Source of the DNA: SZAS-79 sp038319115
GTDB taxonomy: Bacteria; Pseudomonadota; Gammaproteobacteria; Burkholderiales; SG8-39
Length of the DNA stretch: 27,369 nucleotides
Assembly: GCA_038319115.1 (NCBI GenBank)
Contig: JBBQCV010000025.1
Span: 1-27,369, forward strand
Reading direction: 5' to 3'
Part shown: piece after piece, positions 7,012 through 15,758 of the stretch
Numbering within the stretch: the stretch's first letter is position 1
Layout: each line of letters starts with the position of its first letter
The notes under the pieces: generated by a model
What the model was told of the DNA's origin: nothing
The model's input: the letters and a program-made list of their open reading frames with translations, nothing else
Databases searched by the model: none
Made by a program: the position numbers and the translations under genes

Positions 7012-9116
7012 GCGAGCTCCACGATGAGGTTGCCATCCGCGGCCAGCGTCGCGCGCCCGCCGGGGGCGACGACGAGCGTCGAACCGTCTTCCTCGACCAG
7101 CAGCGGGCCCGCGGCGGCAAAGCCCGCGCCGAGCTGCTCGCGGCGAACCACGGCGGTGTCGACCCTGCCGCCGGCCTCCTTGAAGTACACCTTGCGGGTC
7201 GATGGGCTGCCCGTAGAGGTTTTGGCGGCGGCTACGGTGGCTTGTGAGCCCGGTGTTGAGTCTGATTTCGTGCCCGCTCGGCCAGCGGCCGCGCTGGCGG
7301 TCACGCGGATATTGACGAACTCCACCGTCACCTGCGGCGGCGTGTGGGTGAATTTCTCGCGATAGCCGGCCTCGAAGGCGGCTCGCAGCACCTGGCGATC
7401 GGCGTAGGGTCCGGCGGGGATCGGCACCGAGAGGTAGAAGCCCTGCCCGACGAAGCGCCCGTCGGCGTTGCGTTCGAGCACCGCATCCGCCCTTCGCGCG
7501 CCGGTCTTGTCCAGCGTCGCGAGCGCCTCTTCCTCCAGCGCACGAAACCTCGCCTCCAGCGCGCCGAGGTCCGCGGTGTCCAGCCGCAAGCCCACGGTGG
7601 CGACGCGGTCCACGCGCGCCGGCGCCGAGATGAGACCGATTGCGGAGGCCACGCCCGCCGAAGGCGGGCAGATCATCTTCGCGAGGCCGAGCTTCTTCGC
7701 CACCTGGTAGCCATGCAGCGGGCCGCCGCCGCCGGTGGCGAGCAGCACGTAGGCGCGCTGGTCGCGGCCGCGCTCGGCGATATGCACGCGCGCGGCGCTG
7801 GCCATGTTTTCATTGACCACGTTGACGATGCCCCACGCGGTGTCGAGCATCGAGAGGCCCATGCGCTTGCCTAATGACTCGAGCGCCGCTTCCGCCCTGG
7901 CCTTGTCGATGCGAATCGTGCCGCCGGCAAAGTAGTCCGGGTTCAGCACGCCGAGCGCGAGGTTGGCGTCGGTCACCGTGGGTTCGCTTCCGCCGAGGCC
8001 GTAACAGGCCGGGCCGGGGACCGAGCCGGCGCTGCGCGGGCCCACCTTCATCAAACCGATCGCGTCCGGCGACGCGATGCTCCCGCCGCCCGCGCCGATC
8101 TCGATCAGGTCGACGCTCGGCACGCGGATCGGCAGGCCGCTGCCCTCCATGAAGCGGCGCGTGCGCCCCGCCTCGAAGCCCTGCGCGACGAGCGGGATGC
8201 CGTTGTCGACGATGCACAGCTTGGCCGTGGTGCCACCCATGTCAAAAGCGAGCAGCCGCTCGTAGCCCTTGCCGAGGTAGGCCGCGGCGAGCGCGCCGGC
8301 CGCGGGGCCGGATTCGAGCAGGTGCACCGGTGCGGACTTGGCTTCGGCGATATGGGTGAAGCCGCCGGAAGAAAGCATCAACGACAGCGGCGCCTCGATG
8401 CCGAGCACGCCCAGCTTGGCGCGAATCCCGTCGAGGTAATGGGCCGCGAGCGGCTTCACGTAAGCATTCGCCACCGCCGTGGAGCTGCGCTCGAACTCGC
8501 GCACCTCGGGCACGATCTCGTGCGAGGCCGTCAGCGCGATCTTCGGGAAGGCCTTGCGCAAGGCAGCCGCGGCGCGCTGCTCGTTGTGAGGATTGGCGTA
8601 GGAATTCAGGAAGGTGATGGCAATGGACGCGACGCCGGCCTGCACCAGTTCGGATGCCGCGCGATGCAGTTCCGCTTCGTCGACTTGCGTCTCGACCTTG
8701 CCGTCGGCTGCAGTGCGCTCGGCGACCTCCAGCCGCCGATCCCTCGGCACGAGTGGCTCCGGCCTACGGATGTTGAGGTCGTAAAGTTCGAAGCGCCGCT
8801 CGCGGCCGATCTCGAGCACGTCGCGAAAGCCCGCGGTGGTGATGAGGCCGGTCACCGCGCCATTGCGCTCGATCAGCGCGTTGGTGAAGAGCGTGGTGGC
8901 ATGAACGACGCGGCCGACGCTTGCCGCCGCGACCTTGGATTGCGCGAGCAAGGTGCGCACGCCCTCGACGACCGCGCGCGAAGGATCGTCCGGTGTCGTG
9001 AGAACCTTCAGTGCGTAGCGCGACTCGCCATCGAGCACCAGATCCGTGAAAGTTCCGCCAATGTCGATGCCGAGGGCAAACGCAGGACTTCCCACGCCCA
9101 CTGCGCCCACGCTCAC
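7008..9116 (-). CDS. hyuA: Hydantoinase A / oxoprolinase family protein
   Basis: This is a 702-residue ASKHA-fold protein with the nucleotide-binding signature GIDIGGTFTD near residue 16, then HATTLFTNALIERNGA, FDMGGTTAKLC and the ATGGGGPLHGYQVAKKLG region. It pairs with HyuB for ATP-dependent hydrolysis of a cyclic amide. The start chosen is GTG at 9116, which overlaps the stop of the upstream Bug gene (GTGA). A longer version from 9155 would intrude 43 bp into that gene and adds no family sequence. Near the C-terminus (roughly 7190-7290) there is an Ser/Thr/Ala/Gly-rich stretch (TKSDSTPGSQATVAAAKTST) that looks like a flexible insertion before the final domain. Confidence 0.9.
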   Translation of the reverse strand: MSVGAVGVGSPAFALGIDIGGTFTDLVLDGESRYALKVLTTPDDPSRAVVEGVRTLLAQSKVAAASVGRVVHATTLFTNALIERNGAVTGLITTAGFRDVLEIGRERRFELYDLNIRRPEPLVPRDRRLEVAERTAADGKVETQVDEAELHRAASELVQAGVASIAITFLNSYANPHNEQRAAAALRKAFPKIALTASHEIVPEVREFERSSTAVANAYVKPLAAHYLDGIRAKLGVLGIEAPLSLMLSSGGFTHIAEAKSAPVHLLESGPAAGALAAAYLGKGYERLLAFDMGGTTAKLCIVDNGIPLVAQGFEAGRTRRFMEGSGLPIRVPSVDLIEIGAGGGSIASPDAIGLMKVGPRSAGSVPGPACYGLGGSEPTVTDANLALGVLNPDYFAGGTIRIDKARAEAALESLGKRMGLSMLDTAWGIVNVVNENMASAARVHIAERGRDQRAYVLLATGGGGPLHGYQVAKKLGLAKMICPPSAGVASAIGLISAPARVDRVATVGLRLDTADLGALEARFRALEEEALATLDKTGARRADAVLERNADGRFVGQGFYLSVPIPAGPYADRQVLRAAFEAGYREKFTHTPPQVTVEFVNIRVTASAAAGRAGTKSDSTPGSQATVAAAKTSTGSPSTRKVYFKEAGGRVDTAVVRREQLGAGFAAAGPLLVEEDGSTLVVAPGGRATLAADGNLIVELA

Positions 9117-10084
9117 TGCGGCTTGATTCCGGCTTCGCGGGTCACGCGCACCCACTTGGCGATGTCGCCGGCGAGGAATTTCGCGAGGTCATCCGGCGTG
9201 CCGCCGATGGGGTCGGAGCCGGCCTGCGCGATTTTCTCGCGCACGTCGGCCATGTGCAGCGCCTTGTCGGATTCGGCGTTCAGGCGCGCGATGATCGCCG
9301 CAGGGGTGCCCGCGGGCGCAAACAAGCCGAACCACGCGACCACTTCGAAGCCCGGCAGTGTTTCGGACACGGCCGGCAGGTCGGGGAAAGCCGGCGAGCG
9401 CCGCAGGCTGGTGACGGCGAGGCCGCGCACCTTGCCCGCGCGAATCTGGGTGGCCGCGCCCGGCAGGTTCTCGAACATCATCTGGATCTGGCCACCGAGC
9501 AGGTCGACCATGGCCTGTCCCGAGCCCTTGTACGGGATGTGGGTGAGCTTCACGTTGGCCAGCAGCGCGAACAGTTCGCCGGTGAGGTGCGTCGTTGCGC
9601 CGGTACCCGCCGAGCCGTAGGTGAGCTCGCCGGGCTTCGACCTTGCGTAGGCGATCAGCTCGGGCACCGATTTCACCGGCAGGGTCGGATTGACGATGAT
9701 CGAGTTGGGCACGTTCGCCACATGCACGATCGGCGCGAAGTCCTTCACCGGGTCGTAAGGCAGCTTTGCGTAGAGGCTGGTCGCGGTCGAATGCGTGCCG
9801 GGCGCACCCATCACGATCGTGTAGCCGTCGTTCGGCGCCCTGGCCGCCGCCTCCGCGCCGATGGTGCCGCCGGCGCCGGGCCGGTACTCGATGACGACCG
9901 CCTGGCCGAGCGCGGTGCCGAGCTTGTCGGCCATGATGCGCGCCAGCACGTCGGTGGTGCCGCCCGCCGCGTAGGGCACGATCATGCGGATCGGCTTGGT
10001 CGGGTACTGCGCGTGCGCCGAGCCGAAGGACGCCACCAGCAGGAGGGCGGATAAGCATTGCAGTGCGCGCGGCATCAGGTTCAT
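9113..10084 (-). CDS. Bug family (TctC-like) periplasmic solute receptor 1
   Basis: The 323-residue protein begins with a signal peptide (hydrophobic core LQCLSALLLVASFG, cleavage likely after SAHA) and continues with the Bug hallmark YPTKPIRMIVPYAAGG, then RPGAGGTIGAEAAARAPNDG, HIPYKGSGQAMVDLLGGQI and the C-terminal KWVRVTREAGIKPQ. Bug receptors bind carboxylated compounds in the periplasm; most genomes have many that are not linked to TctA/TctB membrane genes, as here. Placed between the aminotransferase (11 bp away) and hyuA (GTGA overlap), it probably captures the substrate or a precursor for that operon. The frame is open further upstream, but ATG 10084 gives the proper signal peptide. 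Confidence 0.92.
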   Translation of the reverse strand: MNLMPRALQCLSALLLVASFGSAHAQYPTKPIRMIVPYAAGGTTDVLARIMADKLGTALGQAVVIEYRPGAGGTIGAEAAARAPNDGYTIVMGAPGTHSTATSLYAKLPYDPVKDFAPIVHVANVPNSIIVNPTLPVKSVPELIAYARSKPGELTYGSAGTGATTHLTGELFALLANVKLTHIPYKGSGQAMVDLLGGQIQMMFENLPGAATQIRAGKVRGLAVTSLRRSPAFPDLPAVSETLPGFEVVAWFGLFAPAGTPAAIIARLNAESDKALHMADVREKIAQAGSDPIGGTPDDLAKFLAGDIAKWVRVTREAGIKPQ

Positions 10085-10095
10085 GGGTTTCCCGT

Positions 10096-11295
10096 TTATT
10101 TGAGGTCGGAGAAGGCCGCGCCGATCCTGCGGCACGCCTCCCCGAGGTGGTCCATCGAAGTCGCAAAAGAAATGCGGAAGTAAGGCGACAAGCCGTAGGC
10201 AGCGCCATGCACCAGCGAAACGCCCGCGTCGAGGAGGTAGAGCGCGACGTCCTCGTCGCTGGCCAGCACCGAGCCCTGCGGCGTGCGCTTGCCGATCACG
10301 CCGACGCAAGACGGGTAGAAGTAGAACGCCCCGTCCGGCAGCGCGCATTCGAGGCCGGGAATCGCGGCCAGGACGGGATGGAACCGGTCGCGTCGCGCCT
10401 CGAACTCCGCGCAGCGCTCGCGTACCAGCGCCTGGGGGCCGGCAAGCGCGGCGAGCGCAGCCGCCTGGCTGACCGAGCACGCGCTCGACGTACTCTGCGA
10501 CTGCATCTTGGCCATGACCTTGGCGAGCTCGGCGGGACCGGCGCCGAAGCCGATGCGCCACCCGGTCATCGCGTAGGCCTTCGACACGCCGTTGACCGTG
10601 AGCGTGCGCGACGCGAGCTGCGGCGCCACGGCGGCCATGGTCGCAAAACGCCGGCCATCGAAGAGGATGTGCTCGTACATGTCGTCCGAGAGCACCCACA
10701 CATGCGGGTGGCGCTCGAGCACGCCCGCAAGCGCCTTGAGCTCTTCGGCAGAGTAGACCGCGCCACTGGGGTTTGATGGCGAATTGAGCAGCAGCCACTT
10801 GGTGCGCGGCTTGATCGCGGCTTCGAGCAGGTCGGGAGTCAGCTTGAGGCCGTCCTGCGGCCGGGTCGCGATGCAGACCGGCTTGCCCTCGGCAAACAGC
10901 ACCATGTCCGTATACGAAACCCAGTACGGCGCGGGAACGATCACTTCGTCACCGGGGTCCAGCGTGGCCATCATCGCGTTGAAGATCACCTGCTTGCCGC
11001 CGTTGCCGACGCTGATGTTCTCAGGCTTGAAGGCCAGGCCATTCTCGCGCGAGAACTTCTCGATGACGGCGGCCTTGAGCGCGGGCGTGCCGTCAACGTT
11101 GGTGTAGCGCGTCTGGCCCTCGCGCGCGGCCTTGTGCGCGGCTTCGATGACGTGCGCGGGCGTGTCGAAGTCCGGTTCGCCCTGGCCGAGGTTGACGATG
11201 TCGCGGCCGGCCGCCTTGAGCTCGCGTGCGCGTTGCGCCGCAAGGTTGGAAGGCGAGGCCTTGATGCGGCCTGCGCGGGTGGAAATAAAAGCCAT
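10096..11295 (-). CDS. Class I pyridoxal-phosphate aminotransferase (aspartate aminotransferase-like)
   Basis: This 399-residue fold-type I aminotransferase has NLGQGEPDFDTP near the N-terminus, YWVSYTD for stacking on the cofactor, the NPSGAVY asparagine (175), the SDDMYEHI aspartate and tyrosine (204, 207), the cofactor lysine in VNGVSKAYAMTGWRIGFG (Lys239) and the C-terminal YFRISFAT arginine that binds the substrate carboxylate. These are typical of the bacterial Ib aspartate/prephenate aminotransferase group. It is the first gene of the operon leading to bug1 and hyuAB, so it may process the amino acid freed by ring opening. The start at 11295 (MAFISTRAGR) fits the family; an upstream in-frame ATG is less likely. 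Confidence 0.9.
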   Translation of the reverse strand: MAFISTRAGRIKASPSNLAAQRARELKAAGRDIVNLGQGEPDFDTPAHVIEAAHKAAREGQTRYTNVDGTPALKAAVIEKFSRENGLAFKPENISVGNGGKQVIFNAMMATLDPGDEVIVPAPYWVSYTDMVLFAEGKPVCIATRPQDGLKLTPDLLEAAIKPRTKWLLLNSPSNPSGAVYSAEELKALAGVLERHPHVWVLSDDMYEHILFDGRRFATMAAVAPQLASRTLTVNGVSKAYAMTGWRIGFGAGPAELAKVMAKMQSQSTSSACSVSQAAALAALAGPQALVRERCAEFEARRDRFHPVLAAIPGLECALPDGAFYFYPSCVGVIGKRTPQGSVLASDEDVALYLLDAGVSLVHGAAYGLSPYFRISFATSMDHLGEACRRIGAAFSDLK

Positions 11296-11459
11296 GGGTG
11301 GTGGACCTTTTGGAGTACGCCATTCTAGGGCCATGCGTCGGCGGCCGCGAACGATTGCAGAGGCACGCTCGCATATCCGCAACTGCGGGCGTTTCGCGTT
11401 TCGGGTTGCCAGAACCGGTTGCGCAGGCTAGGTTGCACGCCCCTCGTCCAGGCGGACTC

Positions 11460-12773
11460 TTGAACCCAACGCATCGGAACCCAACGCAGCGCGCAGGCTA
11501 CTTCATCGTCGCCGCCTCGTTCCTGATCCAGGGCGTGGCGATCGGCGGCATGTTCGCCTATGGGGTGCTGTTCGCCGAGTTGATCACGACCTTCGGCTGG
11601 TCGCGTGCAACGATCGCGGGCGCGATTTCCGTGGCGACCCTCACGATGGGGATCGCGGGAGTCCTGGCTGGGCGCCTGAACGACCGCTTCGGCCCGCGCG
11701 GCGTGTTGACCGTATCGGCCATTTTTTACGGCGTGGGCTTCATGCTCATGTCGAGCCTGAGCGCCCCGTGGCACCTGTACCTCGTCTGGGGCGTGATCGT
11801 CGGCATCGGCTTGAGCACGCACGACGTGATCACGCTATCGACCGTTGCGCGCTGGTTCCCGCGCCGGCGCGGACTCATGTCGGCAATCATCAAGGTCGGC
11901 ACGGGCTGTGGGCAGATGACGGTGCCGATCCTCGTTGCCGCGCTGGTCGCCGCGTACGACTGGCGGGTCGCCTGCCAGGTCTTCGGGGCCGGCGCCTTGG
12001 TCATCCTCCTGACCGCCGCGCAATTCATGCGCCGCGATCCGGGCACAGAGCAGGCAATCCCGGAGGCGCCGGCTGCTGCAGCCGGGCCTTCTTCCGTCCA
12101 CGGGCCAAAGGCACCGCTGGAGTCACCGAGGGAGGCACCACAAGAGGCACCGCAGGAGGCACTGCGGGCGCCGGACCTGGGATACCGCACCGCCTTGCGC
12201 CTGCCGGCCATGTGGCTGCTGTGCGCCGCGCAGGCCATGGTCATCGCCTGCCTCGGGACGGTTACGGTGCACATCGTCCCCCATGCGATCGACCTGGGCC
12301 TCTCGCGTCCGGTCGCGGCCAGCCTGCTCGCGACCATGGGCGGCAACAGCCTGCTGGGACGCCTGACGGTGGGAGCCACCATCGACCGCATCGGCGGCCG
12401 CCGGGCGCTGCTGGCGTGTTACTGCCTCTTGTTCGCGAGCTTGCTGTGGCTGCAGTTCGCCGACGTGCCGTGGATGCTGTTTGTGTTCGCGGCAGCGTAC
12501 GGCATCGCGCACGGCGGATTCTTCACCGCGATCTCGCCGACGGTGGCGGAACTGTTCGGCACGCGCGCGCATGGCGCGCTGTTCGGCACCGTGCTGTTCT
12601 TCGGATCGCTTGGGGCCGCGATCGGGCCGCTCGGCGCCGGGGCGATCTTCGATGCACTCGGCAGCTACCGGCTGGCGTTCGGCCTCCTGTGCGGGTTGGC
12701 GTTGACGGGCTTCGTCCTGATCAGCCGGCTCGCGCCGCACCGCCCGGCGATCACGCCGAACGTGGCGGCTTAA
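11460..12773 (+). CDS. Major facilitator superfamily transporter
   Basis: The protein has about twelve hydrophobic segments in two halves, with the MFS loop motif GRLNDRFGPRG after the second helix and its partner GATIDRIGGRRALL in the second half. The central loop holds a repeated EAPQEAPQEAL stretch. The general shape (WSRATIAGAISVATLTMGIAG, then DVITLSTVARWFPRRRGLMS) is that of the oxalate/formate-antiporter-like and monocarboxylate MFS group, so a carboxylate substrate is plausible. The gene is divergent from the aminotransferase operon and may serve the same pathway. The start is uncertain: TTG at 11460 has AGGCGG just upstream, TTG at 11433 is possible, and the frame is open back to about 11298. 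Confidence 0.82.
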   Translation: MNPTHRNPTQRAGYFIVAASFLIQGVAIGGMFAYGVLFAELITTFGWSRATIAGAISVATLTMGIAGVLAGRLNDRFGPRGVLTVSAIFYGVGFMLMSSLSAPWHLYLVWGVIVGIGLSTHDVITLSTVARWFPRRRGLMSAIIKVGTGCGQMTVPILVAALVAAYDWRVACQVFGAGALVILLTAAQFMRRDPGTEQAIPEAPAAAAGPSSVHGPKAPLESPREAPQEAPQEALRAPDLGYRTALRLPAMWLLCAAQAMVIACLGTVTVHIVPHAIDLGLSRPVAASLLATMGGNSLLGRLTVGATIDRIGGRRALLACYCLLFASLLWLQFADVPWMLFVFAAAYGIAHGGFFTAISPTVAELFGTRAHGALFGTVLFFGSLGAAIGPLGAGAIFDALGSYRLAFGLLCGLALTGFVLISRLAPHRPAITPNVAA

Positions 12774-12783
12774 CAATGTTGCG

Positions 12784-12812
12784 TTTACATTCGGACGTTT
12801 TAGTCCGATAAT
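12784..12812 (+). promoter_or_regulatory. hicAB promoter with HicB-type operator
   Basis: TTTACA (12784-12789), a 17-bp spacer and GATAAT (12807-12812) make a strong sigma70 promoter, with 5 of 6 matches in each box. A perfect 6-bp inverted repeat, TCGGAC (12791-12796) and GTCCGA (12803-12808), lies between the boxes and touches the -10, a suitable operator for the DNA-binding HicB. The predicted transcript start falls at about 12818-12820, on the hicA ATG itself. Confidence 0.75.
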
Positions 12813-12818
12813 GGGATC

Positions 12819-13031
12819 ATGCGCGGCAATGAGTTCATCCGCAAAGTGAAGTCGTTGGGCAAAGCTCGCGGAGTAAGCGTGACGTTGAATGCGTCGCGCG
12901 GCAAAGGCAGTCATCAAACGCTGTACTACGGGTCCGCCTTCACTATCGTCCGCAACCCGAAAGATGAACTGAAAACCGGCACGTTCCATGCAATGTGCAA
13001 TCAGCTCGGCATTAATGCAGGCGACCTGTGA
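12819..13031 (+). CDS. hicA: HicA family mRNA interferase toxin
   Basis: The 70-residue protein has the double-stranded-RNA-binding-like fold signature of HicA: NEFIRKVKSLGKARGV, then RGKGSHQTLYYG with the catalytic histidine at 32, then VRNPKDELKTGTFHAMCNQLGI. HicA cleaves mRNA independently of the ribosome and is blocked by HicB. It stands directly in front of hicB, 16 bp between stop and start. No ribosome-binding site precedes the ATG, and the promoter boxes place transcription start at or within a base or two of the ATG, so the message may be leaderless. Confidence 0.93.
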   Translation: MRGNEFIRKVKSLGKARGVSVTLNASRGKGSHQTLYYGSAFTIVRNPKDELKTGTFHAMCNQLGINAGDL

Positions 13032-13047
13032 CAGGAGTATTCGGACC

Positions 13048-13479
13048 ATGAACCGTTTCCAGTATCCCGTGAAGCTCGCCTCTTCGAAAGAGGGCGGATA
13101 TGTCGTGACCTGCCGCGACCTGCCGCAGTTGATCACCCAGGGAGAAGATGAACGGGATGCGCTCGAACAAGCGGCAGACGCAATGGACGAAGTCTTCGCG
13201 ACCTACATGATCGAGGGCATGGATTTTCCAGTGCCGGGCAAGGCCGGCCGAAGGGAGCATCTCGTCTCCCCGCCGGCCGAGACAATGGCGAAAGCCGCGC
13301 TATACGTCGCCATGCGCGAGGCCGGCATCAGCAAGACGCAACTGGCGCGGCAACTGGGCGTGGACGAGAAAGAGGTTCGTCGCCTGCTCGATCCGCACTA
13401 TGGCTCGAAATTGCCGCGCATCGCGCAGGCGATAAACCTGTTGGGTCAGCGGCTGGTCATCGATCTCGAACCAATCTAG
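13048..13479 (+). CDS. hicB: HicB family antitoxin with HTH domain
   Basis: This 143-residue protein has the N-terminal degenerate RNase H-like HicB domain (FQYPVKLASSKEGGYVVTCR, DLPQLITQGEDERDALEQA) and a C-terminal helix-turn-helix (about residues 95-125: REAGISKTQLARQLGVDEKE, then VRRLLDP). That makes it the longer, DNA-binding form that both neutralises HicA and represses the operon. The ATG at 13048 follows GGAG (13034-13037) by 10 nt. The gene ends 10 bp before the convergent stop of the second Bug gene. Confidence 0.92.
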   Translation: MNRFQYPVKLASSKEGGYVVTCRDLPQLITQGEDERDALEQAADAMDEVFATYMIEGMDFPVPGKAGRREHLVSPPAETMAKAALYVAMREAGISKTQLARQLGVDEKEVRRLLDPHYGSKLPRIAQAINLLGQRLVIDLEPI

Positions 13480-13489
13480 CGGCAAAGAC

Positions 13490-14479
13490 TCAGTTCACGG
13501 TGATGTTGCGCTCGCGAATGAGGCGGCTCCACTTGTCGCGCTCGGTTCGCACGTGGGCGAGGAACGCCTCCGGTGGTCCGCCCACGGGGTCGGCGCCCAG
13601 CTCGATGAGTTTCTGCCTGACCTCGCTGGCGGCCAACACGTTGCCGATCTCTCGGTTGAGGCGCATGACGACGTCCTTAGGCGTGCCTGCGGGCACAGCG
13701 ATGCCACTCCACGAAAGCGATTCGTAGCCCCCGAGGTTGTACTGCGCACCGGCCTCGGCGATCGTGGGCAACTCCGGCATGGCCGTGGAGCGCTTCGATC
13801 CGGTGACCGCGAGCCCGCGCAGCTTTCCGCCGCGAATGTAAGGCAGCACCGAGGGCATGTTGTCGAAGATCATCGACACGCGCCCGGCGATCAGGTCGAT
13901 CAACGCCTGGCCGCTGCCCTTGTAGGGGATATGCAGCACGTCGATGCCCGCCAGGCTCTTGAAGAGTTCGCCCGACAGGTGCGTCGAACTTCCTGCACCT
14001 GAAGAGGCGAACGAGAGCTTGCCGGGCTGCGCCTTGGCGAGCGCGACCAGTTCCGCCACGCTCTTGGCCGGCAGGTCGAGCGGCACAGTGAGGACGTTGG
14101 TGATCGAGGTCGTGAACGCCACCGGTTCGAGGTCCCTGGCCGCGTCGTACGTCATGTTCTTGTAGAGGGCATTGTTGATCGCCATCACGCCGGTGGTCGC
14201 CATCAGCAGCGTGTACCCGTCGGGCGCGGCTTTCGCCACCGCTTCTGCGCCGATGTTGCCGGCCGCGCCGGCGCGGTTCTCGACCACGACGCCCTGGCCG
14301 AGCGGCGCCGCGAGCTTGTCGGCGAGGATGCGCGCGACGATGTCGGTGGACCCTCCGGGCGCGAACGGCACGATGATCCGCAGCGGCTTCGAGGGGTACT
14401 GTGCTGTCGCGAATGGCGACGCGAATGCTATGGCGAAGGCCGAAAGCAGCCAGAAAGCGGTGCGGGGTGATGGCAACAT
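13490..14479 (-). CDS. Bug family (TctC-like) periplasmic solute receptor 2
   Basis: This is a 329-residue receptor with a signal peptide (TAFWLLSAFAIAFASPFATA), the family opening QYPSKPLRIIVPFAPGGSTD, the NRAGAAGNIGAEAVAKAAPDG segment and HIPYKGSGQALIDLIAGRV. It would bind an organic acid or related compound in the periplasm. The start at 14479 is fixed by a perfect AGGAGG (complement of 14484-14489) four bases upstream and by the signal peptide; the frame continues upstream without meaning. It is divergent from the 2-hydroxyacid dehydrogenase at 14715, and the two may share a regulatory region and a pathway. No TctA/TctB genes are nearby. Confidence 0.92.
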   Translation of the reverse strand: MLPSPRTAFWLLSAFAIAFASPFATAQYPSKPLRIIVPFAPGGSTDIVARILADKLAAPLGQGVVVENRAGAAGNIGAEAVAKAAPDGYTLLMATTGVMAINNALYKNMTYDAARDLEPVAFTTSITNVLTVPLDLPAKSVAELVALAKAQPGKLSFASSGAGSSTHLSGELFKSLAGIDVLHIPYKGSGQALIDLIAGRVSMIFDNMPSVLPYIRGGKLRGLAVTGSKRSTAMPELPTIAEAGAQYNLGGYESLSWSGIAVPAGTPKDVVMRLNREIGNVLAASEVRQKLIELGADPVGGPPEAFLAHVRTERDKWSRLIRERNITVN

Positions 14480-14521
14480 ATTGCCTCCTTGAGGGCGCCA
14501 ATGCAGGGGCTGGCGCGGATT

Positions 14522-14532
14522 TTGGCAGTATT
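14522..14532 (+). repeat. 11-bp dispersed motif, copy 2
   Basis: TTGGCAGTATT, here followed by TAAGG, is 43 bp upstream of the second Bug gene start, inside the region between that gene and the divergent dehydrogenase. It is identical over 14 bases (TTGGCAGTATTTAA) to the copy at 5379. Confidence 0.6.
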
Positions 14533-14714
14533 TAAGGGTTCTTCTACGGCGCGGCGACAGGAAAACCAACCCTGCTCCTTTCCCCGGAAGAATGCTTACT
14601 ATGCAGGCGCTATTGTGAGGCTCCGTAAGGCGATCCTGGTCGAGGTTCGCGAACTGGCCGGAAAACCTAGGCGGTAAACTGGCCCAGGTTCAAACCAAAC
14701 GGAGGAGATCCGAC

Positions 14715-15758
14715 GTGCCGCAGTCCGTACCCAAGCCTGGAGCGCCTTTCACGATCCTGTTTCCCGACAGCCGGGCGCCGCACCAAGACATCGAGCGAGA
14801 CGTGGCCGGTCCGGAAACGATCCTCCTCAACCCGCGCAAGACGAGCTTCGAGGAGATCGAGCGCACGGCGTGGGAAACCTGCGATGCCATCGTCGTCTCG
14901 CGCGTCCCGATCGATGCGAAAGTCGTCCCGCACCTCCAGCGCACCCGCATCGTCGTGCGCGCCGGCGTGGGCTTCGACACCGTCGACCTGAAAGCCTGCG
15001 GAGAGGCGGGGATCGCGGTCTGCAACGTGCCCGACTACGGCACCACCGACGTCGCGGACACCGCGATCGCGTTGATGCTCACCTTCGCGCGCGGCACCGC
15101 TTCGCTGGATGGTGCGTTGCGCGCCGACCTCAATGGCGGGTGGGGCTACCTGAACAACGTGACTTCACGCCGCCTGCGGGGTCTTTGCTTCGGCGTCATC
15201 GGCCTGGGGCGCATCGGCACCGCGGCCGCGCTTCGCGCGAGCGCCTTCGGCATGAACGTCGCGTTCTTCGATCCGTATCGACCCAATGGCACCGAGCTGT
15301 CGTATGGCTATCGGCGCACGCGCACGCTGCGCGAGTTGCTCGGCATGGCCGACGTCGTGTCGCTGCATGCGCCACTGTCTGAGGAGACGCGCGGCATGAT
15401 CGATGCGGCGGCCGTGAGCGCCATGAAGCCGGGCGCGTGGTTCATCAACACGGCGCGCGGCGCCATCTGCGATTCGGTCGCGCTGCGCGACGGCCTGAAA
15501 TCCGGCCGCCTGGCCGCGCTCGGCATCGACGCACTGCCTCAGGAGCCCGCGACGCTGGAAGACCCGCTGGTGGCCGCGTGGCAGGCGAACGAGCCTTGGT
15601 TGCGCGGCCGCATGCTGCTCAATCCGCACGCCGCGCATTACAGCCCGGACTCGGCCCTCGACATGCGGCGCAAGTCCATCGAGACGGCTTTCCACTACCT
15701 GAAGGATGGCACGTTGACCAACTGCGTGAACGAGGCGTACCTGAAAAAGCGGCGCTGA
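14715..15758 (+). CDS. D-isomer specific 2-hydroxyacid dehydrogenase (CtBP/phosphoglycerate dehydrogenase-like)
   Basis: The 347-residue protein has the NAD-binding fingerprint GLGRIG (163-168) with an aspartate at 186 (AFFDPY) that favours NAD, and the catalytic triad Arg248 (NTARG), Glu277 (LPQEP) and His305 (NPHAAHYS). The N-terminal substrate domain ends in RAGVGFDTVDLKACGEAGIAV. The unusually long GYLNNVTSRRLRG segment and the QANEPWLRGRM loop resemble the C-terminal-binding-protein-like branch. It reduces a 2-keto acid or oxidises a D-2-hydroxy acid. The start is GTG at 14715, 8 nt after GGAGGA (14701-14706). It is divergent from Bug receptor 2, which may supply its substrate. Confidence 0.9.
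   Translation: MPQSVPKPGAPFTILFPDSRAPHQDIERDVAGPETILLNPRKTSFEEIERTAWETCDAIVVSRVPIDAKVVPHLQRTRIVVRAGVGFDTVDLKACGEAGIAVCNVPDYGTTDVADTAIALMLTFARGTASLDGALRADLNGGWGYLNNVTSRRLRGLCFGVIGLGRIGTAAALRASAFGMNVAFFDPYRPNGTELSYGYRRTRTLRELLGMADVVSLHAPLSEETRGMIDAAAVSAMKPGAWFINTARGAICDSVALRDGLKSGRLAALGIDALPQEPATLEDPLVAAWQANEPWLRGRMLLNPHAAHYSPDSALDMRRKSIETAFHYLKDGTLTNCVNEAYLKKRR

Noticed and set aside
5989..7365. 458-codon plus-strand frame over hyuB/hyuA
   Set aside because: It is antisense to two well-supported genes and shows no known motif.
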